Shown in pieces: positions 1-9,023 of a DNA stretch of 64,000 nt. The stretch spans positions 1-64,000 of the forward strand of contig JAJOLK010000014.1 in NCBI GenBank assembly GCA_021173225.1, written 5' to 3'. Numbering within the stretch: position 1 is the stretch's first letter; the number at the start of each line of letters is the position of its first letter. The notes under the pieces were generated by a model, which was not told the origin of the DNA, ran no database searches, and saw only the letters and a list, made by a program, of their open reading frames with translations. A program made the translations under genes and the position numbers. The DNA is from Phycisphaerales bacterium PN19_bin_20 (GTDB lineage Bacteria; Planctomycetota; Phycisphaerae; Phycisphaerales; UBA1924).

Positions 1-2
1 AG

Positions 3-242
3 TGCTTGCCCATGGTCGAACGCGGCTTCCGCAGGCCAGATAGCCACTTCGCCCCAGACCATCCCAACTTCGGGATCAGGTACATCAACTTGGCGACAAT
101 CTTCTACCACGAAGGCGACCGCGCCGCGGCCTGCGTCAACTTCAAGAAGGCTCTGGCCATCTTCCTCAAGCACTTTGACGAGAGCCACCCCCACGTGAAG
201 ATCGTCCGCAAGTGGATGCAGGCCGCCAGCTGCGACGCGTAG
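3..242 (+). CDS. C-terminal fragment of a TPR (kinesin-light-chain-type) protein
   Basis: The frame is open to the left edge, so this is probably the 3' end of a longer gene; an internal ATG lies at 12. The readable part holds one tetratricopeptide unit of the kinesin light chain type (NFGIRYINLATIFYHEG followed by an FKKALAIFLKHF helix and an HPHVKIV link), then ends. TPRs of this kind are protein-binding scaffolds, so no catalytic role can be given. The next gene starts about 200 bp downstream; 243-445 shows nothing I can identify. Confidence 0.55.
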   Translation, partial: CLPMVERGFRRPDSHFAPDHPNFGIRYINLATIFYHEGDRAAACVNFKKALAIFLKHFDESHPHVKIVRKWMQAASCDA

Positions 243-445
243 GCCGCGGCCGCCTCAGCCAGGCTAGTCGCCGGGCCGGAACTCATGCGCGGCGCGGCTG
301 TCCGGCCAGCCCGCCGGCCGCGACCAGCCCGCATGCCGCGCAAGTACGCCCCGCCCGCGCCCGCGCTGCACATGCTCTCGCAAGCCTTGCTCGTGTGGCC
401 GCGCACTTGGCAACCGCCGTGCGCGTCTGCTCGTACCCTTCAACC

Positions 446-874
446 ATGACGGCGGCGGGGCCTGGGGGCCCATCGATCACGACGAACCTGCAAGCCGACA
501 CTCAGCCGGGTGTAATTGGCGGCACTAGAAGCACTGGAGCCACTGACGGCACTGGCGGCGCTGGCGGCGCTGGAGCCACTGGTGGCACTGGCAACGCGCG
601 CGAGCTGATCGCCACCCTTAGCGGCGCGTGGATGTGGCTGCTGCTGGCGCTGCTCGCCGGGCTGGTGATGCTGGTCATCGCGCGCGGGCTTGCGCGCGGT
701 TCGGGTGGGTGGGGCTCATTGGGGGGCTCTTGGGGTGGGCTGGGTGGCTCGCGCAAACGCCGCCGCCCGACCGACACCCGCAGCGCGTGGGTCGAGGCTG
801 GTCGGCGCATGGCCGTGCCGCCAGCCGATGAGCCCGATGTCGAGAAGCCCGAAGACCAGCGGCCTCGATGGTGA
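446..874 (+). CDS. Small single-pass membrane protein, unknown function
   Basis: About 142 residues from ATG 446. A Gly/Thr/Ala-rich N-terminal third (repeats of TGGAGG/TGATGG type) is followed by one hydrophobic segment (WMWLLLALLAGLVMLVIAR, near residues 56-74), a second Gly/Ser/Trp stretch and a short charged tail (EPDVEKPEDQ). The layout suggests a membrane anchor with a cytoplasmic tail. An in-frame start at 212 would add a low-complexity Arg/Ala leader and is less likely. I recognise no family; it could be a lineage-specific protein. Confidence 0.4.
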   Translation: MTAAGPGGPSITTNLQADTQPGVIGGTRSTGATDGTGGAGGAGATGGTGNARELIATLSGAWMWLLLALLAGLVMLVIARGLARGSGGWGSLGGSWGGLGGSRKRRRPTDTRSAWVEAGRRMAVPPADEPDVEKPEDQRPRW

Positions 875-1095
875 CTCGCCAGAGCGTGATTCGCCAGAGC
901 GCGACACGCCAACTGTTACTCGCCAGCTCGCGACGGGCCAGATCGTGGCCAGCCAGATGTGGCATGCCAGATCGCGGCTCGCCCAATGGCAAGCGGCCTG
1001 GGCCAAGCTAAGACCGCCTCTTTCAAGCGCAGTCACAGCCCGCCTCAAAGGCAACACATCTTCACCATGCAAACACCACCGCCCGTCCACTTCAC
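875..1095. other. Gene-free gap with imperfect short repeats
   Basis: About 220 bp between a plus-strand gene end and the 3' end of the GH31 gene. The stretch 877-970 contains imperfect copies of a CGCCAGAGCG(T/C)GA-like unit. ORFs cross it on both strands, but their products look like random Arg/Ser/Thr-rich translation and none has a recognisable motif. Confidence 0.35.
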
Positions 1096-3387
1096 TCAGG
1101 GCAGTTTGATCGTGATCGGCTGGCCATCGGTGCCCTCGCCGCGCAGAATGCCCGCGTCGGTGATGATCTCCACAATGACCCGCCGGTTCGCGGGGCGCTT
1201 CATCTGCCCGTCGGTGCCGATCACATCCACCGTGACCACGCCGTTGGCCGTCGTTGCGCCGTAGCGGGTCACAAGAAACTCACCCTTGGTGTAACCGAAG
1301 CCGTCGCCGGCGTCCTCGTACAGCTCGCCGCGCGCACCGCCTGAGGCATCAAGGCTGACCAGCAGCGTCAGCGGATCAAGGGGCTTCTCGGCCGTAAACT
1401 CCATGATCGGCCCGGCGGGCACGATGCTGCCGCCCTTGAGCTTGAGCACCGGCATGTCCTTCATCGCGGGGCTGCCGCCCTCGTTGACCAGCGTGAAGGG
1501 CCGCCAGATGCCCCTGGGCTCGATGGGCCGGCGCGTCGAGTCGGGCTGGAGCTGCGGGACCACCAGGATCGCGTCGCCGATGAGGAAGCAGTCGTCCTCG
1601 CTGCGCAGGGCCGGGTCCTTGGGGTCGGCAAAGAATACCGGGCGCATAACCGGCATGTTTGTTACACTCGCCTCGCGAAAGAGCGTGTAGTAATAGGGCA
1701 TCAGGCGGTAGCGGCGCTGCAGGCTCAGCTTGGAGACCAGCTCGGTGGCGGGGCCGAAGCTCCACGGCTCCTTGTCAATGTTGCCCTTGGCGGTGTGCCC
1801 GCGTGAGAACGGGAACAGCGCGCCCACGCCCATCCAGCGCGAGAACTGCAGCGCCCGCTCGGCGGGGTCGCGCGGGCCGTTGCCGATGAACCCGCCGATG
1901 TCGGGCCCGCTGAAGGGCTGGCCCGAGATGCCCAGGTTGATGATCATCGGGATCGACTGCTCAAGGTCGTTCCAGTCGGAGCTGTTGTCGCCCGTCCAGG
2001 TCGCGGCGTAGCGCTGGCTGCCGATATACCCCGCGCGCGTCAGCACGAAGGGGCGCCTGTCGGGGATGGTCGCCTTGATGCCGTCGTACGTGCCCTTGGC
2101 CATGAGCATGCCGTAGACGTTGTGAAAGCGGGCGTGGTCGCCGGGCTTGACCTCGCCGAAGGGCTCGGTGCCGCCCTCGTGCTTGTTGTCCTCCGGCATG
2201 GTCTTGCTGGCGACGTTGAAGATCGCCGGCTCGTTCATGTCGTTCCAAACGCCGTCAACCCCGTAGCCCATGAAGTCCTTGTAGAGCCCCGCCCACCAAG
2301 TGCGGACGTCGGGGCGTGTGAAGTCAGGGAAGACGCACATGCCGGGCCAGACGGCGCCCTGGTAGATCTCACCTTGCGCGTTGCGGACCCAAACGTTATT
2401 CTTATCACCACTCTCACGAATCGCGCGGAACCGCGCCAGCTCGGCCTCGTAGCGGGCCTTGATCTCGGGGCTCGCCGCGTCGACCTGCTCGGTGGTCGGG
2501 TCGTTGGTGCTTGCGCCCAGCGCGTCGGCCTTGACGCCCGGGTTGATCATCCAGATCCGCCGCCAGCCCATCTTGCCAAGGTCCTCGTTGAGCTTCTTCA
2601 CGTCGGGGAACTCAAAGGGGCTGAACGAGAACGTCCGGAAGCCCAGCATGTAATCGATGTCAAACCAGATCACGTCCGCCGGGATGTCGCGGTCGCGGAA
2701 GCCCTGCGCGATCTCGCGGACCCGCGCCTCGGGGTTGTACGAGTACCGGCACTGGTGGTAGCCAAGCGCCCACAGCGGCGGCAGCGGCATCGGATCAATC
2801 AGCTTGGTCAGCCCCTTGAGCACCTCTTGCGGCGAGGCCCGCTCGATGATAAAGACCGGGAAGGGGTTGCCCTCGGCAGTAAACTGGATGCCGTTCTCAA
2901 GGTTGATCTCGCAGCGCCAGGTCGTGTCGGCCAGCACGCCGAAGGCCGTGCCGTCGGGGCGGACGGCCAGGACCCACGGGTGGCTCTGATACAGGCTGGG
3001 CGTCTCGGGCTTGTAGCCGAAGGCGTCGGTGTTCCAGGTCGTGATAGTCCGCCCGTTGCGCAGCAGCGGCCCACCGACCTCGCCGGTGCCGTACAGGCTC
3101 GTGCCGGGGGTGATGTCGATGATCGCGCGGTGCTTGCCGCCCTCGACCTTCTCAAACTTGGGCACGATCTGGCCCGGCGCCGTGGGGCTGGTGGCCCGAA
3201 GGGCCTTCTCGGTAGCGTAGCTGGGAACCGCGTCAGCCTCAGTAAAGTACGGCGCAACCCAGCGCGATATGTCGGTGCGAACGCCGTCGCCGCGGCCCGC
3301 CTCCGGCGCGGCCAGCGCGGGTGTGGGCCCACCGGCGCACAGTGCAAGGGCGAGACCCGCGACACACGCCAGACGACACATAGCCAT
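1096..3387 (-). CDS. Exported glycoside hydrolase family 31 (alpha-glucosidase-type)
   Basis: About 763 residues. It should hydrolyse alpha-linked glucosides or xylosides outside the cytoplasm. The start at 3387 (ATG after a GGAG ribosome site) gives a clean signal peptide (MCRLACVAGLALALC...LAA); an upstream in-frame start at 3444 would spoil it. GH31 hallmarks: the WFDIDYM strand near residue 240, the nucleophile Asp in WNDMNEPA (about D383), and the acid/base Asp in WTGDNSSDW (about D467). A C-terminal beta domain follows. The EamA transporter lies just upstream on the same strand with a 93-bp gap. Substrate specificity cannot be read from the sequence. Confidence 0.93.
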   Translation of the reverse strand: MAMCRLACVAGLALALCAGGPTPALAAPEAGRGDGVRTDISRWVAPYFTEADAVPSYATEKALRATSPTAPGQIVPKFEKVEGGKHRAIIDITPGTSLYGTGEVGGPLLRNGRTITTWNTDAFGYKPETPSLYQSHPWVLAVRPDGTAFGVLADTTWRCEINLENGIQFTAEGNPFPVFIIERASPQEVLKGLTKLIDPMPLPPLWALGYHQCRYSYNPEARVREIAQGFRDRDIPADVIWFDIDYMLGFRTFSFSPFEFPDVKKLNEDLGKMGWRRIWMINPGVKADALGASTNDPTTEQVDAASPEIKARYEAELARFRAIRESGDKNNVWVRNAQGEIYQGAVWPGMCVFPDFTRPDVRTWWAGLYKDFMGYGVDGVWNDMNEPAIFNVASKTMPEDNKHEGGTEPFGEVKPGDHARFHNVYGMLMAKGTYDGIKATIPDRRPFVLTRAGYIGSQRYAATWTGDNSSDWNDLEQSIPMIINLGISGQPFSGPDIGGFIGNGPRDPAERALQFSRWMGVGALFPFSRGHTAKGNIDKEPWSFGPATELVSKLSLQRRYRLMPYYYTLFREASVTNMPVMRPVFFADPKDPALRSEDDCFLIGDAILVVPQLQPDSTRRPIEPRGIWRPFTLVNEGGSPAMKDMPVLKLKGGSIVPAGPIMEFTAEKPLDPLTLLVSLDASGGARGELYEDAGDGFGYTKGEFLVTRYGATTANGVVTVDVIGTDGQMKRPANRRVIVEIITDAGILRGEGTDGQPITIKLP

Positions 3388-3480
3388 AGTTGCAAACTCC
3401 AGATTGGGAGGCGTGCCAGCCGATCGCGGCCGCCCCGGGGGCAAAGTCTACCACCAACGCGGGCAGTGCGTCTGGCCAAC

Positions 3481-4380
3481 CTAGCTCTGCGTGCCGATTG
3501 CCGCGGGCACCCGCGCGGGCCACCTCAGCAGCCCCGTGCTCAGCCCCAGGCCTACCAGCACCAGCCCCGCGCCGGCAGCCATCGCGGGCGTGAAAGCCTC
3601 GCTTAAGAACAGCACGCCCCACAAGACCCCGAACATCGGGATCAAGAACGCCACGGTGATCGTCCGCGTCGGCCCGATGCTGGCAAACAGCCGGTAGAAC
3701 AGCACGTATGCAAAGCCCGTGCAGATTACCCCCAGCACCAGCACCGCCCACAGCGCCGTCGAGCCCGGCACCGCCGCGGGGGCGAAGTAGATCCCCATCG
3801 GGAGCAGCATCAACGCCGCCGTCACCTGGCTGCCCGCGGCGACTGTCAGCGGCGGGATGCCCGCCAGATACCGCTTGGTAAAGTTCAGCGACAGCCCATA
3901 GAGGAACCCGCCACACAGACCCGTCAGCACGGGCCAGGGCCCGAGCTGCTTGTTGAAGTCCAGCTTGTGCCAGCTCAGCAAGAGCACGCCGCCAAAGCCG
4001 ATCATCAGCCCGACAACGCGCAGCGGCGTCAGGCGTTCGCGCAGCCAGAGCCACGCCAGCAGCGCGCCAAACAGCGCCGCTGTGGCGTTCAGGATGCTGG
4101 CGAACCCAGCGCCAATGTGCTGGACCGTGAACGCCAAAAGCCCAAAGGGCAGCGCGGTATTGATCAGCCCCAGCAGCGTCACGGCCCACCACCGCCCAAC
4201 CAGCGCGTCGCGCCGACGGGGCCGAACCAGCCATGGCAGCAGCACCAGGGCCGAGATCACCACGCGCGTGGCAATCAGCGCCGGGATGCCGAACTCCGCC
4301 ACCGACAGACGCGTGAACATGAACGAGCCGCCCCAGATGGCGCCAAGGGCGACAAGCTCAAGAACGTGCAGCGGCTTCAA
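3481..4380 (-). CDS. EamA/DMT-superfamily transporter
   Basis: About 299 residues with around ten hydrophobic segments in two repeats, the usual size and layout of the drug/metabolite transporter (EamA) family. The N-terminal GAIWGGSFMFTRLSV and the second repeat's SIGPTRTITVAFLIPMFGVLWG are typical. It should move a small metabolite across the inner membrane; the substrate is unknown. The only plausible start in frame is TTG at 4380, with no strong ribosome site, so the N-terminus is uncertain. It sits upstream of the GH31 gene on the same strand and may be co-transcribed with it. Confidence 0.88.
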   Translation of the reverse strand: MKPLHVLELVALGAIWGGSFMFTRLSVAEFGIPALIATRVVISALVLLPWLVRPRRRDALVGRWWAVTLLGLINTALPFGLLAFTVQHIGAGFASILNATAALFGALLAWLWLRERLTPLRVVGLMIGFGGVLLLSWHKLDFNKQLGPWPVLTGLCGGFLYGLSLNFTKRYLAGIPPLTVAAGSQVTAALMLLPMGIYFAPAAVPGSTALWAVLVLGVICTGFAYVLFYRLFASIGPTRTITVAFLIPMFGVLWGVLFLSEAFTPAMAAGAGLVLVGLGLSTGLLRWPARVPAAIGTQS

Positions 4381-4406
4381 GCCCGAAGGTAGGCACCGCG
4401 AAAAGA

Positions 4407-5657
4407 CTACTTCAGGCTCGCGATGAACGCCGCCAGTCGCTTGGCACCCTCAAGGATCAGCGCCTCGTCGCACGCGAAGCTCAGGCGGATGTGCTTGTAC
4501 CCCTCGCCCAGGAAGTCTTCACCCGGGACCACCGCAACATGGTGCAGGCCCAGGAGCTGCTCGGCAAAGGCCGCCGCCGAATCGATCTTGACGCCCCCCG
4601 GCGTGCTCTTGCCGAAGTGCGCCGAGACGTCAGGAAAGACATAGAAGGCGCCGACCGGCCGAGCGAGCTTGACGCCGGGGATCGCCGCCAGCGCGTCGTA
4701 CATCACCACCGCGCGGCGCTTGAAGGCGTGCTTCATGCGGTCAAGGTCCTCGTCGCACTCAGTCAGCGCGGCGCGGGTCGCGGCCATCGTGAAGCCCGGG
4801 ACCGCCGTGATCGTCTGGCCCTGCAGCTTGGTCAGCCCCTCGATAAACCGCTTGCCGAAGGCCCCGCTGCCCGAGACCCACCCGATCCGCCAGCCCGTCA
4901 TCGCGAAGCTCTTGCCCGAGCCGTTGATGGTGATGGTCCGCTCGGCGATGCTGGTAAAGCTGCCGATGCTGCGGAACGGCACGTCACCAAAGACGATGTG
5001 CTGATACAGCTCGTCAGCGACGACTACCAGCCCCGGCGCGGTGGTCTTGGCCGCCGCAGCGATCACCTCCGCCAGGGCCGCGAGCTCATCGGGCGTGTAC
5101 ATCGTGCTGCACGGGTTTGATGGGCTGTTGAGCAGCAGCGCGCGGGTCAGCGGGGTGATCGCCGCCGCGAGCTGCGCGGGGGTGATCTTGAACCCGCTGG
5201 CCGTGGTGGTCGGCATCTGCACGACCTTGGCACCGGCCAGCTCGCCGATGGGCGCGAAGCTGACCCACGCCGGCGTCGGCAGCAAAAGCTCCTGGGCCTC
5301 CTGCCCCGGCGCGGGCACGTCAAACAGCGCCTGCATCGTCAGGTACAGGGCCATCTTGACCCCGGCGGTCACCAGCACGTGGTCCTTGGTCACGCCCGGC
5401 ACGCCGTTGCGCTCAGTCATGATGCGGGCGAGCAGCTCGCGCGTCTCGGTGTCGCCGGCGGTCGGCTGATACTTGGTGTTGTTGTGCAAGATCGCCTTGA
5501 CGCCAGCGATCTTCGCCTTGTCAGGGGTGAAAAAGTCAGGCTCACCGGCGGCGAAGGAGAGCACCGGCACACCCTGGGCCTTCAGCGCCGCCGCGCGGTT
5601 CATCACCGCGACAGTGGACGATGGCTTCAGACCCGCGACACGCCGTGAGAGTTCCAT
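4407..5657 (-). CDS. Class I/II pyridoxal-phosphate aminotransferase (aspartate aminotransferase type)
   Basis: About 416 residues from ATG 5657 (MELSRRVAGLKPS, the usual N-terminus of the Igamma subgroup). Seen: substrate-binding NSPSNPCST with Asn near 181, the PLP-contacting DELYQHIVF (D215, Y218), the Schiff-base lysine in NGSGKSFAMTGWRIGW (K249) and the following Arg257. It transfers an amino group between aspartate (or a similar amino acid) and a 2-oxo acid in the cytoplasm. A longer start at 5702 adds only an Arg/Pro leader. It ends 26 bp before the EamA start. Confidence 0.93.
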   Translation of the reverse strand: MELSRRVAGLKPSSTVAVMNRAAALKAQGVPVLSFAAGEPDFFTPDKAKIAGVKAILHNNTKYQPTAGDTETRELLARIMTERNGVPGVTKDHVLVTAGVKMALYLTMQALFDVPAPGQEAQELLLPTPAWVSFAPIGELAGAKVVQMPTTTASGFKITPAQLAAAITPLTRALLLNSPSNPCSTMYTPDELAALAEVIAAAAKTTAPGLVVVADELYQHIVFGDVPFRSIGSFTSIAERTITINGSGKSFAMTGWRIGWVSGSGAFGKRFIEGLTKLQGQTITAVPGFTMAATRAALTECDEDLDRMKHAFKRRAVVMYDALAAIPGVKLARPVGAFYVFPDVSAHFGKSTPGGVKIDSAAAFAEQLLGLHHVAVVPGEDFLGEGYKHIRLSFACDEALILEGAKRLAAFIASLK

Positions 5658-5708
5658 GCCGCAATATAGAGCGCCGGGCCTCGGCGCGCGGCGCGCCCTC
5701 ACGGCCCC

Positions 5709-6188
5709 TTAGTCCACGCGGATCAGCTCGAGCACGTACCCGTCGGGGTCAAGCATTTGAGCTGCGCGGTCGTCGGGAACGGGCGCCTTCGCGATCCAGC
5801 GGGCCTGCTCGCCCAGCGCCGCCGTCATCGCCCCGACCGCCTCGGCCCAGCCGGTCACCGGCAGGTCAATTGACAGCAGCGCTCCGGGCTGGCTGCCCGT
5901 GACGCGCTTGCCGAACGCGGCCCGCAGCGACAACCGCAGCCCCGGCACGCGCGGCGAGATGAGCCAGCGCCGCTCCAAAAACATCCCGGCCCGCGCCGTC
6001 TCTACGACCGCAAACCCCAGCGCAGCAGCGTAAAACGCGCACGAACGCTCAAGGTCCTGCACATCGATAGTCAGCCCCAGACTCCAGGGCCCGTGGCCCC
6101 CGCCTGACCCGGCGGGCGCCGCGCTCGCAAGGGCCGAATCACTGTTGCTGGCGGCCGAACCCCGGCCCGGAACGGTCGAACTTGGCAT
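5709..6188 (-). CDS. VOC-fold (glyoxalase/bleomycin-resistance-like) protein
   Basis: About 159 residues from ATG 6188. After a Ser/Ala-rich leader comes a single VOC module: SLGLTIDVQDLERSCAFYAAALGF, a middle strand and the closing DPDGYVLELIRVD. VOC proteins bind a metal and act as lyases, dioxygenases or binding proteins. The first strand lacks the usual metal histidine, although the closing Glu is present, so activity is doubtful. A 45-nt longer start exists at 6233. Confidence 0.78.
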   Translation of the reverse strand: MPSSTVPGRGSAASNSDSALASAAPAGSGGGHGPWSLGLTIDVQDLERSCAFYAAALGFAVVETARAGMFLERRWLISPRVPGLRLSLRAAFGKRVTGSQPGALLSIDLPVTGWAEAVGAMTAALGEQARWIAKAPVPDDRAAQMLDPDGYVLELIRVD

Positions 6189-6242
6189 GCCCAAAGTGTA
6201 GCGGAAACCGCGCGTTAGCGCCGCCCCCGCCAACGCGCGGCG

Positions 6243-7805
6243 CTACAGCAGCGGGGCCAAGAGCTGCGCGGCGTTGTCGCGCAGGTTCTGCCACCACGTC
6301 CGCTTGGCCCACACCGCGGGGTTGATGCGGACCGACTCGCCCAAATACCGCTCGTGCAGGCGCTTGAGGTCGCGGGCCATCGCCTCGTCATAGATCAAAA
6401 GCGTGCACTCGAAGTTGATCCAGAAGCTCCGCATGTCCAGGTTCGCCGAGCCGATCATCACCGCTTCATCGTCGACCACCGCGCACTTGGAGTGCAGCAG
6501 CCCGCCAGAGTCGAGGTCGGCCTTGTGCGGGACGTGCTGCATGATCCGCACCCCGCTCTCGAGCAGCTGCGCAAAGTGCGCCCGCGCCGCCGCCGCAACC
6601 GTGTAGTTGTCAAGGTGCGCCGGCAGGATCAGCGTCACGTCAACCCCGCGCAGGCTCGCGTTGATGATCGAGGCCTTGAGCGCCTCGTCGGGCACGAAGT
6701 ACGGCGTGGTCATCACCACGCTCTTGTGCGCCACGTTCAGCATCGTCTTGATCGACTGGTGGATCGCGTCGGTGCGTGACAGCGGCCCCGAGGGGATTAC
6801 GTGCACCACGCTGCTTCCCGCCCGCTCGGGAGTGCGCAGGTACGCCCCATCACCGGTCAGCTCTTGGGTCTCGCGGTCGTGCTCAGGGTGCCCGGTCAGC
6901 CAATCGGCCAAGAAGCTCAGTTGCAGGTCACGAACGCACGGGCCGCGGGCCCGCACGTTGGCGTCCAACAGGGGGCGTTTGCGCAGCGGGACGCGCCGCG
7001 TCCGGACCCGCTCGTCGAGCAGGTTCTGGCTCCCGCAATAGCCAATTGCCCCGTCGATTACCGCGATCTTGCGGTGGTTGCGCAGGTCAATGCGGTGCAG
7101 ACGCCGCCGGAAGATGTTCACCGCCAGCCCCCGCTGCACCCGCACGCCCGCGGCCTGAAGTCGCGCGGGCCACGACGAACGGAAGAACGCCAGAGACCCA
7201 ACATGGTCGGCCATGAACCGGCAGACCACCCCGCGCGCCGACGCACGCTCGAGCGCCTCGTACACCTTCACGCACGACTCGCTCTGGCCCACGATGTAAT
7301 AGATCATGTGCACGTGGTGCTCGGCCGCATCAATGTCAATTGCCAGCCGCTCAAGCAACGCTGGCGCGTGGTCGATCAGCTCAAGCTCGTTGCCGCTGGT
7401 GGGTTCAAGGCCCGTCACCGCCTCCGCGGCTTTGGCAAGCTGCTGGCACGGGCCCGCGCGGGCCCACCACTCTTGCGTCGGGTGCGTGCTCGCTTGTGCG
7501 GCCCCCTGGCCCTTTACGCCGGGGACAAGCTGCTGCTCAAACTCATCGTGCCGACGAACGCGCGAAAGCCCCAGCTGCCGCTCGCCCAGCAGCACGTACG
7601 TCGTCAACCCGATCAGCGGGACCAGCGCAATGAGCACGATCCAACCCAGGCTCTCAGGGCCCGGGCAGCGCCGCGACAGGATCCGCGCAATCAGCAGCAC
7701 GCGGATCAGCCACTCGGTCACCAGCAGCGCGGTCCACGACCATGAGCCCCCCGGGCGGACCGCGGCACCCACAAACTGGCCAACGTGTTCAAGCCAAGAG
7801 GGCAC
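6243..7805 (-). CDS. cls: Cardiolipin synthase (phospholipase D family)
   Basis: About 520 residues, the usual Cls length, from GTG 7805. Two N-terminal membrane helices (including LGWIVLIALVPLIGLTTYVLLG) precede two HKD motifs: NHRKIAVIDG in the first half and LHSKCAVVDDEAVMIGSANL in the second. The paired HKD sites join two phosphatidylglycerol molecules into cardiolipin plus glycerol at the inner membrane. YCGSQN and GSANLDMRSF are typical family sequences. It starts back to back with the RNase HII-like gene (48 bp between starts), so they must share a short divergent promoter region. Confidence 0.93.
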   Translation of the reverse strand: MPSWLEHVGQFVGAAVRPGGSWSWTALLVTEWLIRVLLIARILSRRCPGPESLGWIVLIALVPLIGLTTYVLLGERQLGLSRVRRHDEFEQQLVPGVKGQGAAQASTHPTQEWWARAGPCQQLAKAAEAVTGLEPTSGNELELIDHAPALLERLAIDIDAAEHHVHMIYYIVGQSESCVKVYEALERASARGVVCRFMADHVGSLAFFRSSWPARLQAAGVRVQRGLAVNIFRRRLHRIDLRNHRKIAVIDGAIGYCGSQNLLDERVRTRRVPLRKRPLLDANVRARGPCVRDLQLSFLADWLTGHPEHDRETQELTGDGAYLRTPERAGSSVVHVIPSGPLSRTDAIHQSIKTMLNVAHKSVVMTTPYFVPDEALKASIINASLRGVDVTLILPAHLDNYTVAAAARAHFAQLLESGVRIMQHVPHKADLDSGGLLHSKCAVVDDEAVMIGSANLDMRSFWINFECTLLIYDEAMARDLKRLHERYLGESVRINPAVWAKRTWWQNLRDNAAQLLAPLL

Positions 7806-7852
7806 GGTCCACGGTAGTGGGCCCGCCCGCTGGGCGTGTATGCTCTCGCGGC

Positions 7853-8995
7853 ATGCCCCTGGTGGTCGCAGGCATTGACGAGGCCGGCTACGGACCGATG
7901 CTCGGGCCGCTGGTGGTCGCCCGCGCCGTCCTGCGCGTCGAGCGCTGGCTCCCGGGCGAGCCCGCGCCAGACTTCTGGCAGCTTCTCACCCCGGCTGTCA
8001 CCGACAGGCCCAGCGACCCGCGCCGCCGCATCCCCGTCGCTGACAGCAAGAAGCTCAAGCTCTCCAACGACACGCCCGACCCGCTGATCCACCTGCGCCG
8101 CGGCGTGGCCGCGATGCTCGCCCAGCTCCCCGGCGTCAGGCCCGGGCACATCGCTGATGACGACGCGCTGCTGACCGCCCTGGGCGTCGGTGAGCTGCCG
8201 CAAGCCTGGTACGCACCGGTGGAACCCGATGGCACGCCCCCCACTAGCAGCGCCACCACGGGCAGCGCCACCGCCAGCAGCGCCACCGCCAGCAACGCCA
8301 CCGCCAGCAACGCCACCGCCAGCAACGCCACCGATTGGGCCTCAACGCCAAGCTCGCACCTGCGCGGGATCGACGCCAACATGCTCGCCGGCGCGCTCAC
8401 CGACGCGGGCGTGCAGGCCCTCGAGCTGCGCGTCCGCGTAATCGACGAGGCCGAGTTCAACGACACGCTCCGCCAGCACGCCACCAAGGCCGCCACTACC
8501 GCCCTGGCCCTGGGCGAGCACCTGCGACATCTCTGGGCCCAGTTCGCCAATGATGGCGATGGCCCGCGCGTGGTCTGCGATCGGCAAGGCGGGCGGCAAG
8601 CCTACGGCGACGAGCTGTACAACATGCTGCCGACCGTGCGTGACGCCGGGCTCGCAAAGGCCGGCGGCGTCACAATGCTCGAAGAAACACCGCAGCGCTC
8701 GCGCTACCTCTGCGAGGTGCTTGATCCGCCCGTCCGGCGCGGCCGGCTCTCGGCGGTCTTCCAGACCGAAGGCGAGTCCGCCCACCTGCCCATCGCGCTG
8801 GCCAGCATGGCCGCCAAGCTCACCCGTGAGCTGCTGATGAAGCGCTTCAACGCCTATTGGCGGGCCCGGGCCCAGCTCTCGGGCGTCGCGCTCAAGCCCA
8901 CCGCGGGCTACGTTCAAGACGCACGACGATGGCTCACCGACGCCAAGCCGCTGCTCACACCTGATGACCGCACCAACCTCGTTCGCCGCGCGTAA
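7853..8995 (+). CDS. RNase HII-like protein with a tandem-repeat insertion
   Basis: About 380 residues from ATG 7853. The N-terminus VVAGIDEAGYGPMLGPLVVA matches the first active-site strand of RNase HII (Asp9, Glu10), but the GRG tripeptide that reads the RNA-DNA junction is GYG here. Later parts fit the fold: VVCDRQGGRQAYGDE (a further Asp) and LPIALASMAAKLTRELLM, like the HII helix. A Ser/Ala/Thr/Asn repeat (units like SATAS, NATAS) is inserted near residues 132-160. It likely cuts RNA-DNA hybrids or is a relative with altered specificity. It is much longer than typical RNase HII (about 200-260 residues). Confidence 0.7.
   Translation: MPLVVAGIDEAGYGPMLGPLVVARAVLRVERWLPGEPAPDFWQLLTPAVTDRPSDPRRRIPVADSKKLKLSNDTPDPLIHLRRGVAAMLAQLPGVRPGHIADDDALLTALGVGELPQAWYAPVEPDGTPPTSSATTGSATASSATASNATASNATASNATDWASTPSSHLRGIDANMLAGALTDAGVQALELRVRVIDEAEFNDTLRQHATKAATTALALGEHLRHLWAQFANDGDGPRVVCDRQGGRQAYGDELYNMLPTVRDAGLAKAGGVTMLEETPQRSRYLCEVLDPPVRRGRLSAVFQTEGESAHLPIALASMAAKLTRELLMKRFNAYWRARAQLSGVALKPTAGYVQDARRWLTDAKPLLTPDDRTNLVRRA
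8246..8334 (+). repeat. In-frame 15-bp tandem repeat inside the RNase HII-like gene
   Basis: Six units of AGCARCGCCACCRCS type, 15 bp each, the last four nearly identical. Each adds five residues (SATAS/NATAS) without shifting the frame. Confidence 0.85.
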
Positions 8996-9023
8996 GCCCA
9001 AGACCGCACTGAGAGTCGCCCCG

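Noticed and set aside
2122-3606. 494-residue plus-strand frame opposite the GH31 gene
   Set aside because: It is the reverse of a clear GH31 gene; the product is Arg/Val/Ala/Leu-rich with no motif, as expected from a GC-rich antisense frame.
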